A stretch of DNA of 64,000 nucleotides from Bacilli bacterium (GTDB taxonomy: Bacteria > Bacillota_I > Bacilli_A > RFN20 > CAG-288): contig JALCRV010000011.1 of assembly GCA_022652945.1 (NCBI GenBank), forward strand, positions 1 through 64,000, read 5' to 3'. The notes under the pieces were generated by a model. It ran no database searches. It saw nothing but the letters and a program-made list of their open reading frames with translations, and was not told where the DNA came from. Below are positions 15,062-23,924 of this stretch, in pieces (position 1 is the first letter of the stretch; every line of letters starts with the position of its first letter). Position numbers and translations under genes: made by a program.

Positions 15062-17485
15062 TTATATAATTTCCACTTGAATCGAATACGTATGATTGCC
15101 TTCGACCTTCTTAACTAACTTGCCTTCGACTTTCTTGGAGTCGACAGTCAGGCTGTACTTCCCATTTTTGGAATGAGTTACTTTAATGTTATAAGTCTGT
15201 CCACGGTACTTTCTTACTAGCTCCACATCACCTAAATCTTTAGGTAGATGGGGATCGATAACTAGGCCATTAAGACTCGGGACTAAGCCTAATAACGATT
15301 GGCTGACGGCGACCATGGACCAGGAAGCGGTGCCCGTAAGCCAGGAGTTTTTGCCTTCACCGTAGCTAGGTGCTTCTCTTCCGGCAATCGTTTGGCAGTA
15401 AACATAAGGCTCGACTCTTCTGATGTCCGACTTGTCTTCGATGTAAGTAGGGCAGGATCTCTTATAAATATTGAAAGCTTCTTCGTAACGGCCCACCGCG
15501 GTTTCAGCGATGATAATCCAAGGGTTGGTATGTGTGAAAACCGAGCCGTTTTCTTTATAACCCGGCGGATAGGAAGTGATTTCGCCAAGTTCGAGGTGAT
15601 ACTTATGGAAGCAAGGAGCTAATATCTCAACTCCATAATCATTCACCAAACGCTTTTCAACCGAAATCATAGCCTTTTCAGGCAGGCCTTTCTCCTCGCC
15701 GATTTTCGCCATCGTGCAAAAACCCTGCGGTTCGATAAAAATCTGCGCTTCTTCGTTCTCGTGGGAGCCGACCTTCTTTTCAAAGGCATCGTACGCTCTC
15801 AAATACCACTCACCGTCCCAGCCAAAATCAACCACGGCTTTCTCAAATTCCTCAGTTTCTTTTAGCAGCTTATCAGCTAAGGCATCATCTTTTACTGCCT
15901 TAGCGATATCGATCATTTCTTTGCCGTATTTTACAAACATGCCGGCGATGAAAACGGATTCAGCTTTGCCTGACTCAAAATTTGAAACTGTCTGGAAAGC
16001 CTCGCCCGGCGTCTTAGAGAAACAGTTCAAATTAAGACAGTCGTTCCAGTCAGCGCGGCCGATTAAAGGAAGCCCATGGGGGCCTTTATGCGTGACTGTA
16101 AAGTTGACGGATGCTTTCAAATGATCGTAAAGAGTCGCTTCAGGCTTTTTGCCATCGAACGGGACTTTTTCATTAAGGATAGAGAAATCTCCGGTTTCCT
16201 TAAGATAAGCGGAAGTGCAGGCGATAAGCCAAAGAGGGTCATCGTTAAACCCACCTCCGATATCGGCGTTGCCTTTTTTCGTCAGCGGTTGGTATTGGTG
16301 ATATGTCGATCCGTCTTCCGACTGGATGGCTGCCAAGTCCAAAATACGCTGACGTGATTTTTCTGGGATAAAATGGACAAAGCCCAAGATATCCTGGCAG
16401 GAATCTCTAAAGCCCATGCCGCGGCCGATGCCTGATTCATAATAAGAAGTTGAACGGGACATCAGGAACGTTGTCATGCACTGATACTGGTTCCAGATAT
16501 TGACAGCTCTGTCAAATTTATCTTCGGATGAATGGACGTGGATGATAGAAAGGAGGTTATCCCAGTAAGTTCTGAGCTTAGCCATCTCTTTATCGACGTC
16601 TTTCTCATCTTTGATTTCCTTAAAGGCCTCTTCAGCTCTGGAAAGATTAACGGAGCCGTCGTTATTGAATTTTTCTTCATCCGGATTGATGATAAAACCA
16701 AGAGTGTAAATCAAAGTCACGCTTTCGCCCGGATTAAGGACGATGTCGCTTCTTAAAGCGGCGATCGGTGACCAACCATGAGCAACTGAAGAGAATGATT
16801 TACCTTCTTTTATCGCTTTAGGCATGCTCCAGCTTCCGCCTTGACCGATAAATGTATCTAAATCAGTATCGAAACCATCGGCCTTTCGATTCAAATGGAA
16901 ATAAGCAAAGTGATTTCTTCTTTCGCGGTATTCAGTAACGTGATAAACAGTGTCGTCTTTGACGATGACTTCACCAGTGTTGTAATTTCTTTGAAAGTTA
17001 TTAGAATCATCGACCGCGTTATATAAGCACCATTCACAGGTTCCGTAAACTTTCAGATTCTTTTTTTCCTTCGATTCGTTGGTAATGACCAATTCATGGA
17101 CTTCTTCATTCTTATTAAGAGGGATAAAGCAGGTCAACTTCGTCCTGATCTGGTTTTTAACGCCTTCAAAGGTAGAGTAAGAAAGACCATGACGGCATTC
17201 ATATGAATCAAGTTCCGTTTGAGTAGGCATGAAACCAGGGTTGAAAATCGTCTCGCCATCTTTAATGTAATAATAGCGACCGCCGAAATCGCGGGGAATA
17301 TTGTTATAGCGGTAGCGAGTGATTCTTAAAAGCTTTGCATCCTTATAAAAACAATAACCGCCCGCCGTATTGGAAATAATGCCGAACATATCGTTCTGGC
17401 CCAGATAATTGATCCATGGAAGCGGTGTATGTGGTGTAGAGATCACATATTCGCGTTTTTTATCATCAAAATGTCCGTATTTCAT
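15062..17485 (-). CDS. cbp: Cellobiose phosphorylase (GH94)
   Basis: A cytosolic enzyme that splits cellobiose with phosphate into glucose-1-phosphate and glucose (EC 2.4.1.20). At 807 residues it is collinear with clostridial cellobiose phosphorylases from the start (MKYGHFDDKKREYVI, TPLPWINYLG) to the end. Diagnostic stretches include SGIGRGMGFRDSCQDILG (351-368), YHQYQPLTKKG (395-405) and IGRADWNDCLNLN (475-487), the last holding the catalytic Asp of the W-N-D motif. No signal peptide. It is the first gene of a minus-strand operon with the ATPase, driven by a strong promoter with a palindromic operator next to the divergent LacI-type gene. Phosphorolysis saves one ATP per bond, consistent with an anaerobic cellodextrin user. 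Confidence 0.95.
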   Translation of the reverse strand: MKYGHFDDKKREYVISTPHTPLPWINYLGQNDMFGIISNTAGGYCFYKDAKLLRITRYRYNNIPRDFGGRYYYIKDGETIFNPGFMPTQTELDSYECRHGLSYSTFEGVKNQIRTKLTCFIPLNKNEEVHELVITNESKEKKNLKVYGTCEWCLYNAVDDSNNFQRNYNTGEVIVKDDTVYHVTEYRERRNHFAYFHLNRKADGFDTDLDTFIGQGGSWSMPKAIKEGKSFSSVAHGWSPIAALRSDIVLNPGESVTLIYTLGFIINPDEEKFNNDGSVNLSRAEEAFKEIKDEKDVDKEMAKLRTYWDNLLSIIHVHSSEDKFDRAVNIWNQYQCMTTFLMSRSTSYYESGIGRGMGFRDSCQDILGFVHFIPEKSRQRILDLAAIQSEDGSTYHQYQPLTKKGNADIGGGFNDDPLWLIACTSAYLKETGDFSILNEKVPFDGKKPEATLYDHLKASVNFTVTHKGPHGLPLIGRADWNDCLNLNCFSKTPGEAFQTVSNFESGKAESVFIAGMFVKYGKEMIDIAKAVKDDALADKLLKETEEFEKAVVDFGWDGEWYLRAYDAFEKKVGSHENEEAQIFIEPQGFCTMAKIGEEKGLPEKAMISVEKRLVNDYGVEILAPCFHKYHLELGEITSYPPGYKENGSVFTHTNPWIIIAETAVGRYEEAFNIYKRSCPTYIEDKSDIRRVEPYVYCQTIAGREAPSYGEGKNSWLTGTASWSMVAVSQSLLGLVPSLNGLVIDPHLPKDLGDVELVRKYRGQTYNIKVTHSKNGKYSLTVDSKKVEGKLVKKVEGNHTYSIQVEII

Positions 17486-17520
17486 TGATTTTTGGCCTTT
17501 CAGCGTAAGGAAAGCGCTAC

Positions 17521-17575
17521 CGAAAACGTTTTCCTACATCAAGGCTATTATATAAAGAAGAAATCGCGAATGCAA
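17521..17575 (-). promoter_or_regulatory. cbp promoter with LacI-type operator
   Basis: On the minus strand TTGCAT (17570-17575), a 17-bp spacer and TATAAT (17547-17552) form a near-ideal promoter. The palindrome GGAAAACGTTTTCG (17521-17534) lies just downstream of the expected start of transcription, a position suited to repression. It closely resembles the operator at 17780-17793. Confidence 0.8.
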
Positions 17576-17742
17576 TTATTATTTATTTCATTTTTCAAAA
17601 AAGCTGTTGTTTTTGTAAACATCTCATAATTAGCAAAAGTGGCTTAAATACTGAAGATATATAGAATAAAGCACACTTTGAAAAAGCACGCTTTTTAATA
17701 ATTTTTTAACGTGCGTAACAAAAGGTTTTTTTATTTTGAATG

Positions 17743-17805
17743 TTGACAAGGCAAAAAACAGGTGATATCTTCTAGTTAGCGAAAACGATTTCGGAAGCGA
17801 TTACA
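17743..17805 (+). promoter_or_regulatory. lacI-family gene promoter with operator
   Basis: TTGACA (17743-17748), a 17-bp spacer and TATCTT (17766-17771) are followed by CGAAAACGATTTCG (17780-17793), which matches the cbp operator except for the centre. Immediately after it, CGGAAGCGATTACA (17792-17805) is one base from the CcpA cre consensus. Autoregulation plus catabolite control is likely. Confidence 0.75.
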
Positions 17806-17848
17806 TTCTCCATGATTGTCTTCGCCAAGATAGAAAGGGTTCCCAAGG

Positions 17849-18862
17849 ATGACCAAGATAAAAGATATTGCAAAAGCTTGTGGCGTATCTGTATCCACCG
17901 TATCTAAAGCCCTCAATGGGAACTCGGATTTATCGGAAGAAACGGCTGCTCGTGTTCGGAAGGCAGCCAAAGAATTAGGCTACATTCCGAATTCCAATGC
18001 GCGAGTTCTGAAGACTAACAGGTCTCATAACATCGGCGTCATCTTTGAGGATCCGACCTCATCCGGCTTGAAGCATGAGTACTTCTCTGGAATTCTGAAT
18101 TCCATCAAAGACGAGGCGGAATCTTGCGGTTACGATGTGACGTTTATTTCTAACCACTTGGCCTCCATTAGCAATTCCTATTACGAGCACGCCCGGTTCC
18201 GGGGCTGCGATGGGGTGATTGTTGCTTCGGCTGATTTCCACAGCCCCAAAGTTGTCGAATTGATTGAATCGGAGATTCCTTCGGTGACTATCGATTATGT
18301 CTTCGACAACCGTTCAGCCATTATGTCTGATAACTACGCCGGTCTCCACGATATCGTTCAGTACTTGTATATGAACGGTCATCGTAAGATAGCCTTCATC
18401 CACGGTGAAATGACTGCTGTCTGCCAGAAGAGACTCTCTAGTTATTACAAGACGATGGAAGGGTTTGGCTTAAAGGTTCCTGATGAATATGTTAAGCAAG
18501 CATTCTTCCATTTACCTAAGGCTAGCGGGGAAGCTACCAAGGAATTGTTAGCTCTTACCGATCGGCCAGATTGCATTATCTACCCTGATGATTACTCGAT
18601 GTTAGGCGGAATCACCGCTTTAGAAGAAGCGGGGCTAGAGATTCCCGATGACATTAGCATCGTCGGTTACGATGGCATTCAGCTTTCACGCTTTATGAGG
18701 CCGGTATTTACGACCTACGTTCAGGACAGTGAGAAAATCGGTAAATCCGCTGCCCATAAGTTAATTGAGACGATCGAGAGCCCTCGCACGTCCCAAGTTG
18801 AGCAGATAACCATAAAAGGTTGGCTGCAAGAGGGCAAAACGGTTAAGGCTTTAATTCGCTAA
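17849..18862 (+). CDS. LacI-family transcriptional regulator
   Basis: A 337-residue LacI/GalR repressor. The N-terminal helix-turn-helix (KIKDIAKACGVSVSTVSKAL) and hinge (YIPNSNARVLK) are followed by a periplasmic-binding-protein-like sensor domain (DGVIVASADFHSP, IIYPDDYSMLGGITALEEAG, ISIVGYDGIQLSRFM). It starts at the ATG after AAAGGG. The gene heads the operon for the cello-oligosaccharide importer and is divergent from cbp. Palindromic GAAAACG-NTTTC sites at both promoters are its probable targets. The effector is likely cellobiose or a cellodextrin, inferred from context. Confidence 0.92.
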   Translation: MTKIKDIAKACGVSVSTVSKALNGNSDLSEETAARVRKAAKELGYIPNSNARVLKTNRSHNIGVIFEDPTSSGLKHEYFSGILNSIKDEAESCGYDVTFISNHLASISNSYYEHARFRGCDGVIVASADFHSPKVVELIESEIPSVTIDYVFDNRSAIMSDNYAGLHDIVQYLYMNGHRKIAFIHGEMTAVCQKRLSSYYKTMEGFGLKVPDEYVKQAFFHLPKASGEATKELLALTDRPDCIIYPDDYSMLGGITALEEAGLEIPDDISIVGYDGIQLSRFMRPVFTTYVQDSEKIGKSAAHKLIETIESPRTSQVEQITIKGWLQEGKTVKALIR

Positions 18863-18907
18863 TAGCGATTAAAGAAATAGTGTATTCACATAGAAAGGAA
18901 ACTATTT

Positions 18908-20311
18908 ATGAAAAAGAAACTGTTTAGCTTAGTGATGGTCGTCGCTGCTGTTGGTCTTTTAGGGAGCTGCTCGGGTAACACTTCATCCAGTACGAACGCC
19001 ACCGATGGTGGAAAAGTTCTGAACATTGAATGCTGGAACACAGAATTTGAAGGCAGATTCCGTCATTATTGCAAGGATATGCTTTCTAACGCGACTGAAG
19101 ATGATCCTTTATATGCTAATTCCACCGCTACTGATAAGAAGTGGGCTGTCCCTGATGCAGATGGCAACTTCACGATGAAAGATGGCACCAAGGTTGTCTT
19201 CAAGATCACTGATAACAAGAACAATGGTTATCAGAATGCTCTGGATGTCGATTTATTCAACCAGGATCAGGCTGAAGCTGATAACAAGGTTGATATGTTC
19301 ATGGTTGAAGCCGATTACGCTCTTAAGTATGTTAAATCCAATTCCACCTGCGATGTCATTAAAGATATCGGTCTGACCGAAGCTGATATGGCTGATCAGT
19401 ACCAGTACACCAAAGATATCGTCAAGGATGCCAGTGGCAACATTAAAGGCACCACTTGGCAGGCTTGCCCGGGACTTTATGCTTATCGTCGTGATATTGC
19501 TAAAGATGTCTTAGGCTCGGATGATCCGGCGACTGTTCAGGCTGCGTTAGCTGATTGGACGAAGTTCAATTCCGTCGCTGCCTCCGCTAAAGCCAAAGGC
19601 TACTACATGGTTTCCGGCTACGATGATGCTTATCGTCCTTTCTCGAACAATGTTTCCGCTCCGTGGGTCGATGCGAACAAGAAGATCGTCGTTGATCAGA
19701 AAATCAAGGATTGGATCTCCCAGACCAAGACTTTCTCCGAAAAGGGCTATAACCATGGCACTTCTCTCTGGAACAGCGACTGGACTGCTGATCAGACAAT
19801 GGCTGGCAAGGTCTTCGGCTTCTTCTATTCTACTTGGGGTATCAACTTCACTCTTAAAGACAATGCTGGTGATGCTGGCTTCGGCAAATGGGCTGTCTGC
19901 CAGGGACCTGCTTCCTACTATTGGGGTGGCTCTTGGATCAGCGCTGCTAAAGGCACCGATAACAAGTCTCAGATTGCTAAGATCATGAAGAGAATGACCT
20001 GCGATAAGGCTACTTTGAAGCAGATTACCCTCGACACTCTTGATTACACCAACAATAAGTCTGCTATGAACGAAATCGCTGCTGATAAAACTTATGGCGC
20101 TGCGTTCTTAGGCGGTCAGAACCATATCGCTCTGTTTGCCAAGGCCGCTGAAACTATCAACATGAGCAATATCTCCGCTTATGATCAGGGCCTCAATGAA
20201 GGACTTCAGGAAGCTATGAAGGATTACTTCCTTGGCACAATAAGTGAAGATAAGGCTTGGGAAAACTTCTACAAAGCTATCGCTGTCAAGTATCCGTCTC
20301 TTTCTCATTAA
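18908..20311 (+). CDS. Sugar ABC transporter substrate-binding lipoprotein
   Basis: A family 1 extracellular solute-binding protein of 467 residues. The signal peptide ends in the lipobox LLGSC (Cys near residue 21), followed by a Ser/Thr-rich linker. The mature part starts KVLNIECWNTEFEGRF and includes aromatic-rich stretches (YWGGSWISAAK, FFYSTWGIN) typical of carbohydrate-binding pockets. It follows the LacI gene by 45 bp with its own AGAAAGGAA site and precedes two permeases, from which a hairpin separates it. With cbp and GH1 nearby, cellobiose or longer cellodextrins are the likely ligands. Confidence 0.9.
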   Translation: MKKKLFSLVMVVAAVGLLGSCSGNTSSSTNATDGGKVLNIECWNTEFEGRFRHYCKDMLSNATEDDPLYANSTATDKKWAVPDADGNFTMKDGTKVVFKITDNKNNGYQNALDVDLFNQDQAEADNKVDMFMVEADYALKYVKSNSTCDVIKDIGLTEADMADQYQYTKDIVKDASGNIKGTTWQACPGLYAYRRDIAKDVLGSDDPATVQAALADWTKFNSVAASAKAKGYYMVSGYDDAYRPFSNNVSAPWVDANKKIVVDQKIKDWISQTKTFSEKGYNHGTSLWNSDWTADQTMAGKVFGFFYSTWGINFTLKDNAGDAGFGKWAVCQGPASYYWGGSWISAAKGTDNKSQIAKIMKRMTCDKATLKQITLDTLDYTNNKSAMNEIAADKTYGAAFLGGQNHIALFAKAAETINMSNISAYDQGLNEGLQEAMKDYFLGTISEDKAWENFYKAIAVKYPSLSH

Positions 20312-20336
20312 TCAGTTAAGCTTGGCAGAACTAGGA

Positions 20337-20362
20337 CTGGATGGAACCAATCTTCCATCCAG
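20337..20362 (+). promoter_or_regulatory. Intercistronic hairpin after binding-protein gene
   Basis: A perfect 10-bp stem CTGGATGGAA/TTCCATCCAG with a 6-base loop lies between the binding protein and the first permease, followed some 13 bases later by a T run. It probably limits read-through or protects the upstream mRNA, giving more binding protein than permease. Confidence 0.65.
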
Positions 20363-20397
20363 CCCGTCTCTGCCTATTTTTATCGGAGGTTAGAAGG

Positions 20398-21426
20398 ATG
20401 CAAAATGAAGCTGTCATAACTGACTCCCGTTTTAAGCCATTCAAGGTTAGAACGAAAAAGAGAGCCATATCTTACGCAAAATGGGGATATATTTTCCTCA
20501 TACCTTTTTTCGCTACATTTCTTTTCTTTTCGCTGATACCTCTATTGGAAACCTTCCATTATTCTTTCTATGAATATTGGCGCGATGGCTTGGACGTTAT
20601 CGGCCCTAATTGGGTAGGCTTTAAAAACTATGGCGATATCCTAACTAATTCTTTCGGTGAGTTCTGGAAGGATTTAGGGAACACGATGATTATCTGGGTT
20701 ATGGGCTTTGTCCCGCAGATAATTATCTCGTTGGTTCTTGCTATAATCTTTACTTCTGTGCGTCTTAAAGTACACGGAGCGCAGTTTTTCAAGACTGTCT
20801 TCTATATGCCTAACCTGGTTATGGCGGCGGCGATGGGACTATTGTTTTCTCAGCTTCTTTCCCAGTCTGGGCCAATTATGAGCATGCTTTTCGATGCCGG
20901 GATCATTCAAGAAAAATTCAATATGCTTAACCGCGTCTGGGATACTAGAGCAATCATTGGCTTTATTGATTTCCTGATGTGGTTTGGTAACACGATGCTC
21001 CTTTTGATGTCTGGTGTGATGGGCATCGATGCTTCGATTTATGAAGCGGCTGCAATCGATGGATCTTCGGCCTGGAAGACTTTCTGGCATATTACGATGC
21101 CTTTATTGATGCCGATTTTCATCTATGTTTTCATTACTTCTATGATCGGTGGCATCCAACTATACGATGCCGCCACGATCTTCACCCAGGGCAACGGCGG
21201 TGCGGAGAGAAGTTCTTATACGCTGATGATGTTCTTGTTCAATGTCGTAACCGGCGGTTCTCATGACTTAGGCCACGGCGGAGCCTTATCGGTTCTGATG
21301 TTTATTATCACGGGTCTCCTTTCGTTCTCAGTCTTTATTCTTACAGTCCCGAAAGAAGAAAGATTCCATTTTAAGAGCCGTAAGAAAAAACTTCAAAAGG
21401 AAGTTCAAGGAGGTATCTCAAGATGA
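20398..21426 (+). CDS. Sugar ABC transporter permease (MalF-like)
   Basis: A 342-residue inner-membrane permease with about six helices (first YIFLIPFFATFLFFSLIPLL). It has the EAA loop EAAAIDGSSAWKTFWHITMP, which docks on the ATPase. I choose ATG 20398 because GGAGG lies 10 bases before it; an in-frame ATG at 20341 falls inside the hairpin and lacks a ribosome-binding site. The stop overlaps the next permease start in ATGA, so the two are translationally coupled. It forms the channel with the 21423 gene for the binding protein at 18908. Confidence 0.92.
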   Translation: MQNEAVITDSRFKPFKVRTKKRAISYAKWGYIFLIPFFATFLFFSLIPLLETFHYSFYEYWRDGLDVIGPNWVGFKNYGDILTNSFGEFWKDLGNTMIIWVMGFVPQIIISLVLAIIFTSVRLKVHGAQFFKTVFYMPNLVMAAAMGLLFSQLLSQSGPIMSMLFDAGIIQEKFNMLNRVWDTRAIIGFIDFLMWFGNTMLLLMSGVMGIDASIYEAAAIDGSSAWKTFWHITMPLLMPIFIYVFITSMIGGIQLYDAATIFTQGNGGAERSSYTLMMFLFNVVTGGSHDLGHGGALSVLMFIITGLLSFSVFILTVPKEERFHFKSRKKKLQKEVQGGISR

Positions 21427-22343
21427 GTGAAGCTGCGATTATGAGATATGCTCAATTCTCAATCAAAACTGATAAAAAAGAGCTAAAGACTAAAGTCTAT
21501 ACCACCATCGAAAAAGTTCTAGTCTATCTGTTGATGGCAGTATTGACCTTCTTATGCATCTTCCCGTTCTATGTCATGATCATCAATTCGACTAGAAATT
21601 CTAGCGAGATTGCCGAAGGTATGGCTTGGTGGTTCTCATCGAGCCTTGCCGAAAACTGGCAAAAGGTATTCAAGACCCTGGAAGCTAATTACCCCATGGT
21701 CCGCGCTATGGGTAATTCGTTGCTGATTTCTATAAGCTCTTCGCTTTTAACGGTATATTTCTCAGCTATGACCGCTTATGCCTTCCATCAGTACAACTTC
21801 GTAGGGAAGAAGTTACTTTATTCCTTCATTCTTGTCATTATGATGATCCCGAGCCAAGTTTCGGCTATGGGTTTCATCAATCTGTGCAACCGTTTGAACA
21901 TGATGAACACTTACTGGCCTCTGATCATTCCTTCGATTGCTTCGCCAGTCGTGGTCTTCTATATGAAGCAGTATCTGGATTCCGTTCTTCCTAATGAAAT
22001 CGTCGAAGCAGCCCGTGTGGACGGTGCCGGAGAAATCCGCATCTTCCATCAGATTGTTCTTCCGGTCCTTAAACCGGCTTTGGCGGTTCAGATGATCTTC
22101 GCCTTCGTCGGCAGCTGGAATAGTCTATTTATGCCTCAGATGATTATCAGCAAGCGCAATCTGCTGACCTTGCCACTAGTTATTCAGTCCTTATCTAACC
22201 TTTCGAATAACGATGCTTTCAAACTTGGCACGGGTGGGATGTATCTGATGATGACGGTCGCGGTCGTTCCGCTCCTTATCATCTATCTGGTTTTCTCTAG
22301 ATTCATTGTTAAAGGCGTGACCTTGGGCTCCGTCAAAGGTTAA
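21423..22343 (+). CDS. Sugar ABC transporter permease (MalG-like)
   Basis: A 306-residue MalG-type permease. Six helices start with VLVYLLMAVLTFLCIFPFYV, and the EAA loop reads EAARVDGAGEIRIFHQIVLP. The ATG overlaps the preceding stop by 4 bp and follows GGAGG. It pairs with the MalF-like protein. A terminator-like hairpin follows, but a further gene for GH1 lies 115 bp downstream in the same direction. Confidence 0.92.
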   Translation: MSEAAIMRYAQFSIKTDKKELKTKVYTTIEKVLVYLLMAVLTFLCIFPFYVMIINSTRNSSEIAEGMAWWFSSSLAENWQKVFKTLEANYPMVRAMGNSLLISISSSLLTVYFSAMTAYAFHQYNFVGKKLLYSFILVIMMIPSQVSAMGFINLCNRLNMMNTYWPLIIPSIASPVVVFYMKQYLDSVLPNEIVEAARVDGAGEIRIFHQIVLPVLKPALAVQMIFAFVGSWNSLFMPQMIISKRNLLTLPLVIQSLSNLSNNDAFKLGTGGMYLMMTVAVVPLLIIYLVFSRFIVKGVTLGSVKG

Positions 22344-22369
22344 ACTCAAATTCGCATCCTCCTTTTAAC

Positions 22370-22407
22370 AAGGCGGTTGTCGCTTGATCAACGCAGCCGT
22401 CTTTTTG
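22370..22407 (+). terminator. Hairpin after permease gene
   Basis: AAGGCGG (22370-22376) pairs with CCGTCTT, with additional TTG/CAA pairing inside and a T run at the end. It contains G-U pairs and a bulge, so it may be only a partial terminator before the GH1 gene. Confidence 0.5.
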
Positions 22408-22457
22408 TTAGGCTTCTACCTATGTTTTCTTTATAATAATCTTAAGGAGCAGTTAAC

Positions 22458-23855
22458 ATGGATTCAGGTGATTTTTTCTGGGGAAGTGCTACTTCGGCCT
22501 ATCAGATTGAAGGTGGCTTTAATGAAAACGGAAAAGGGGAGTCCATTTGGGATCGTTACGCTTCTGTTCCTAAAAATATCAAAGACGGGAAAGACGGAAA
22601 AAAAGCTTGCGATTCTTATCATAAGATGGATCAGGATATCGCTCTTTTAAAAGAACTGGGCGTTAACGCTTACCGCTTTTCTATCGCCTGGACCCGGGTT
22701 ATTCCTGATGGAAAAGGCAAAGTCAATGAAGCTGGTCTTGATTATTATTCTCGCTTAGTTGATGAACTATTGAAGAATAACATTACGCCTTTTGTTACTT
22801 TGTACCACTGGGATTTGCCCGAGCCTTTATTAGAAGAGGGGGGATTTTACGACAGGAATCTTCCGACTTATTTTGCTGCTTATGTTACTGCGGTCGTTAA
22901 GAAATTGGGCGATCGAGTTAAGCATTGGATTACGATCAATGAGCCAGAATGTATCATCGGCAACGGCTACGTCAATGGCACCCACGCTCCGGGGTACAAA
23001 GAGACGGACACTAAAAAGATCCTATTAGCTATTCATAATCTTCTGAGGATGCATGGAGAAGGGGTGAAAGCTATTAGAGATAATTGCTCCGACGCTAAAG
23101 TAGGCTTTGTCGGAACTGATCGGGCTTTAATTCCACAAGATAAGGACGATGCCCATTTGGAAGAAGAATGCTATAAGCATTTCTTCAAAATCCAGAAGGA
23201 CAGCCCCGCTTGGTCGGGAGCAATCTATTATGACCCTATATATTTAGGCGATTATCCTAAAGAGTATTATAAGATGTTCGCCGATGATTTGCCGTCAATT
23301 TCGAAGGAAGATCTAGAACTTATCCATCAGCCCCTTGATTTTATCGGCGAGAATAATTACGCTTCGGACTACTGTTTTTTAGCTGAACCTAGTACCTCCA
23401 CTAAAAAAGGGAAAAGAGTCTTTACCATCAAAGACCCGAAGACGATGCCGTGCGCTGATATCTGGTGGGAGCAGATTACCCCTGAAGGGGTGTATTATCT
23501 AGCAAAATATCTGACAAAACGCTATCATTTGCCACTGATTTTCACCGAGAACGGCATGTGCGATAACACTGAACCTTCTTCTGATCACCTGATTCACGAC
23601 ACTCGTCGTTCAGACTACATTAAGAGTTATGTTGATTACGTCTTAAAGGCGAAGCGAGATGGAATTGATATTAGAGGATATTTCTACTGGTCCTTATTAG
23701 ATAATTTCGAATGGGGCGAAGGCTATAAGCCTCGCTTTGGATTAGTTTATCTGCCTTTCCCAGATACCACGCGAGTTAAAAAAGATTCTTTTGAGACATA
23801 TAAGAATCTGATAAAAGAGCAGATGGCGAAGGAAAAGGAAGGGAAGAAGGCTTAA
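22458..23855 (+). CDS. Beta-glucosidase, GH1
   Basis: A cytosolic 465-residue GH1 enzyme releasing glucose from beta-glucosides. The acid/base Glu is in WITINEPE and the nucleophile Glu in IFTENGM; the N-terminal signature FFWGSATSAYQIEG is intact. SLLDNFEWGEGYKPRFGLVY carries the Glu-Trp pair that binds unphosphorylated glucose. This argues for a beta-glucosidase rather than a 6-phospho-beta-glucosidase, in line with ABC rather than PTS uptake. The ATG follows AAGGAGC. It sits downstream of the importer operon and complements the phosphorylase, handling longer cellodextrins or other beta-glucosides. Confidence 0.93.
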   Translation: MDSGDFFWGSATSAYQIEGGFNENGKGESIWDRYASVPKNIKDGKDGKKACDSYHKMDQDIALLKELGVNAYRFSIAWTRVIPDGKGKVNEAGLDYYSRLVDELLKNNITPFVTLYHWDLPEPLLEEGGFYDRNLPTYFAAYVTAVVKKLGDRVKHWITINEPECIIGNGYVNGTHAPGYKETDTKKILLAIHNLLRMHGEGVKAIRDNCSDAKVGFVGTDRALIPQDKDDAHLEEECYKHFFKIQKDSPAWSGAIYYDPIYLGDYPKEYYKMFADDLPSISKEDLELIHQPLDFIGENNYASDYCFLAEPSTSTKKGKRVFTIKDPKTMPCADIWWEQITPEGVYYLAKYLTKRYHLPLIFTENGMCDNTEPSSDHLIHDTRRSDYIKSYVDYVLKAKRDGIDIRGYFYWSLLDNFEWGEGYKPRFGLVYLPFPDTTRVKKDSFETYKNLIKEQMAKEKEGKKA

Positions 23856-23924
23856 CTATTCTCCTTCCGTTTTCATAAGGCTTAATTTTAAAAAAATAGA
23901 GTCTATAAGCTAAATAGGAATCGT

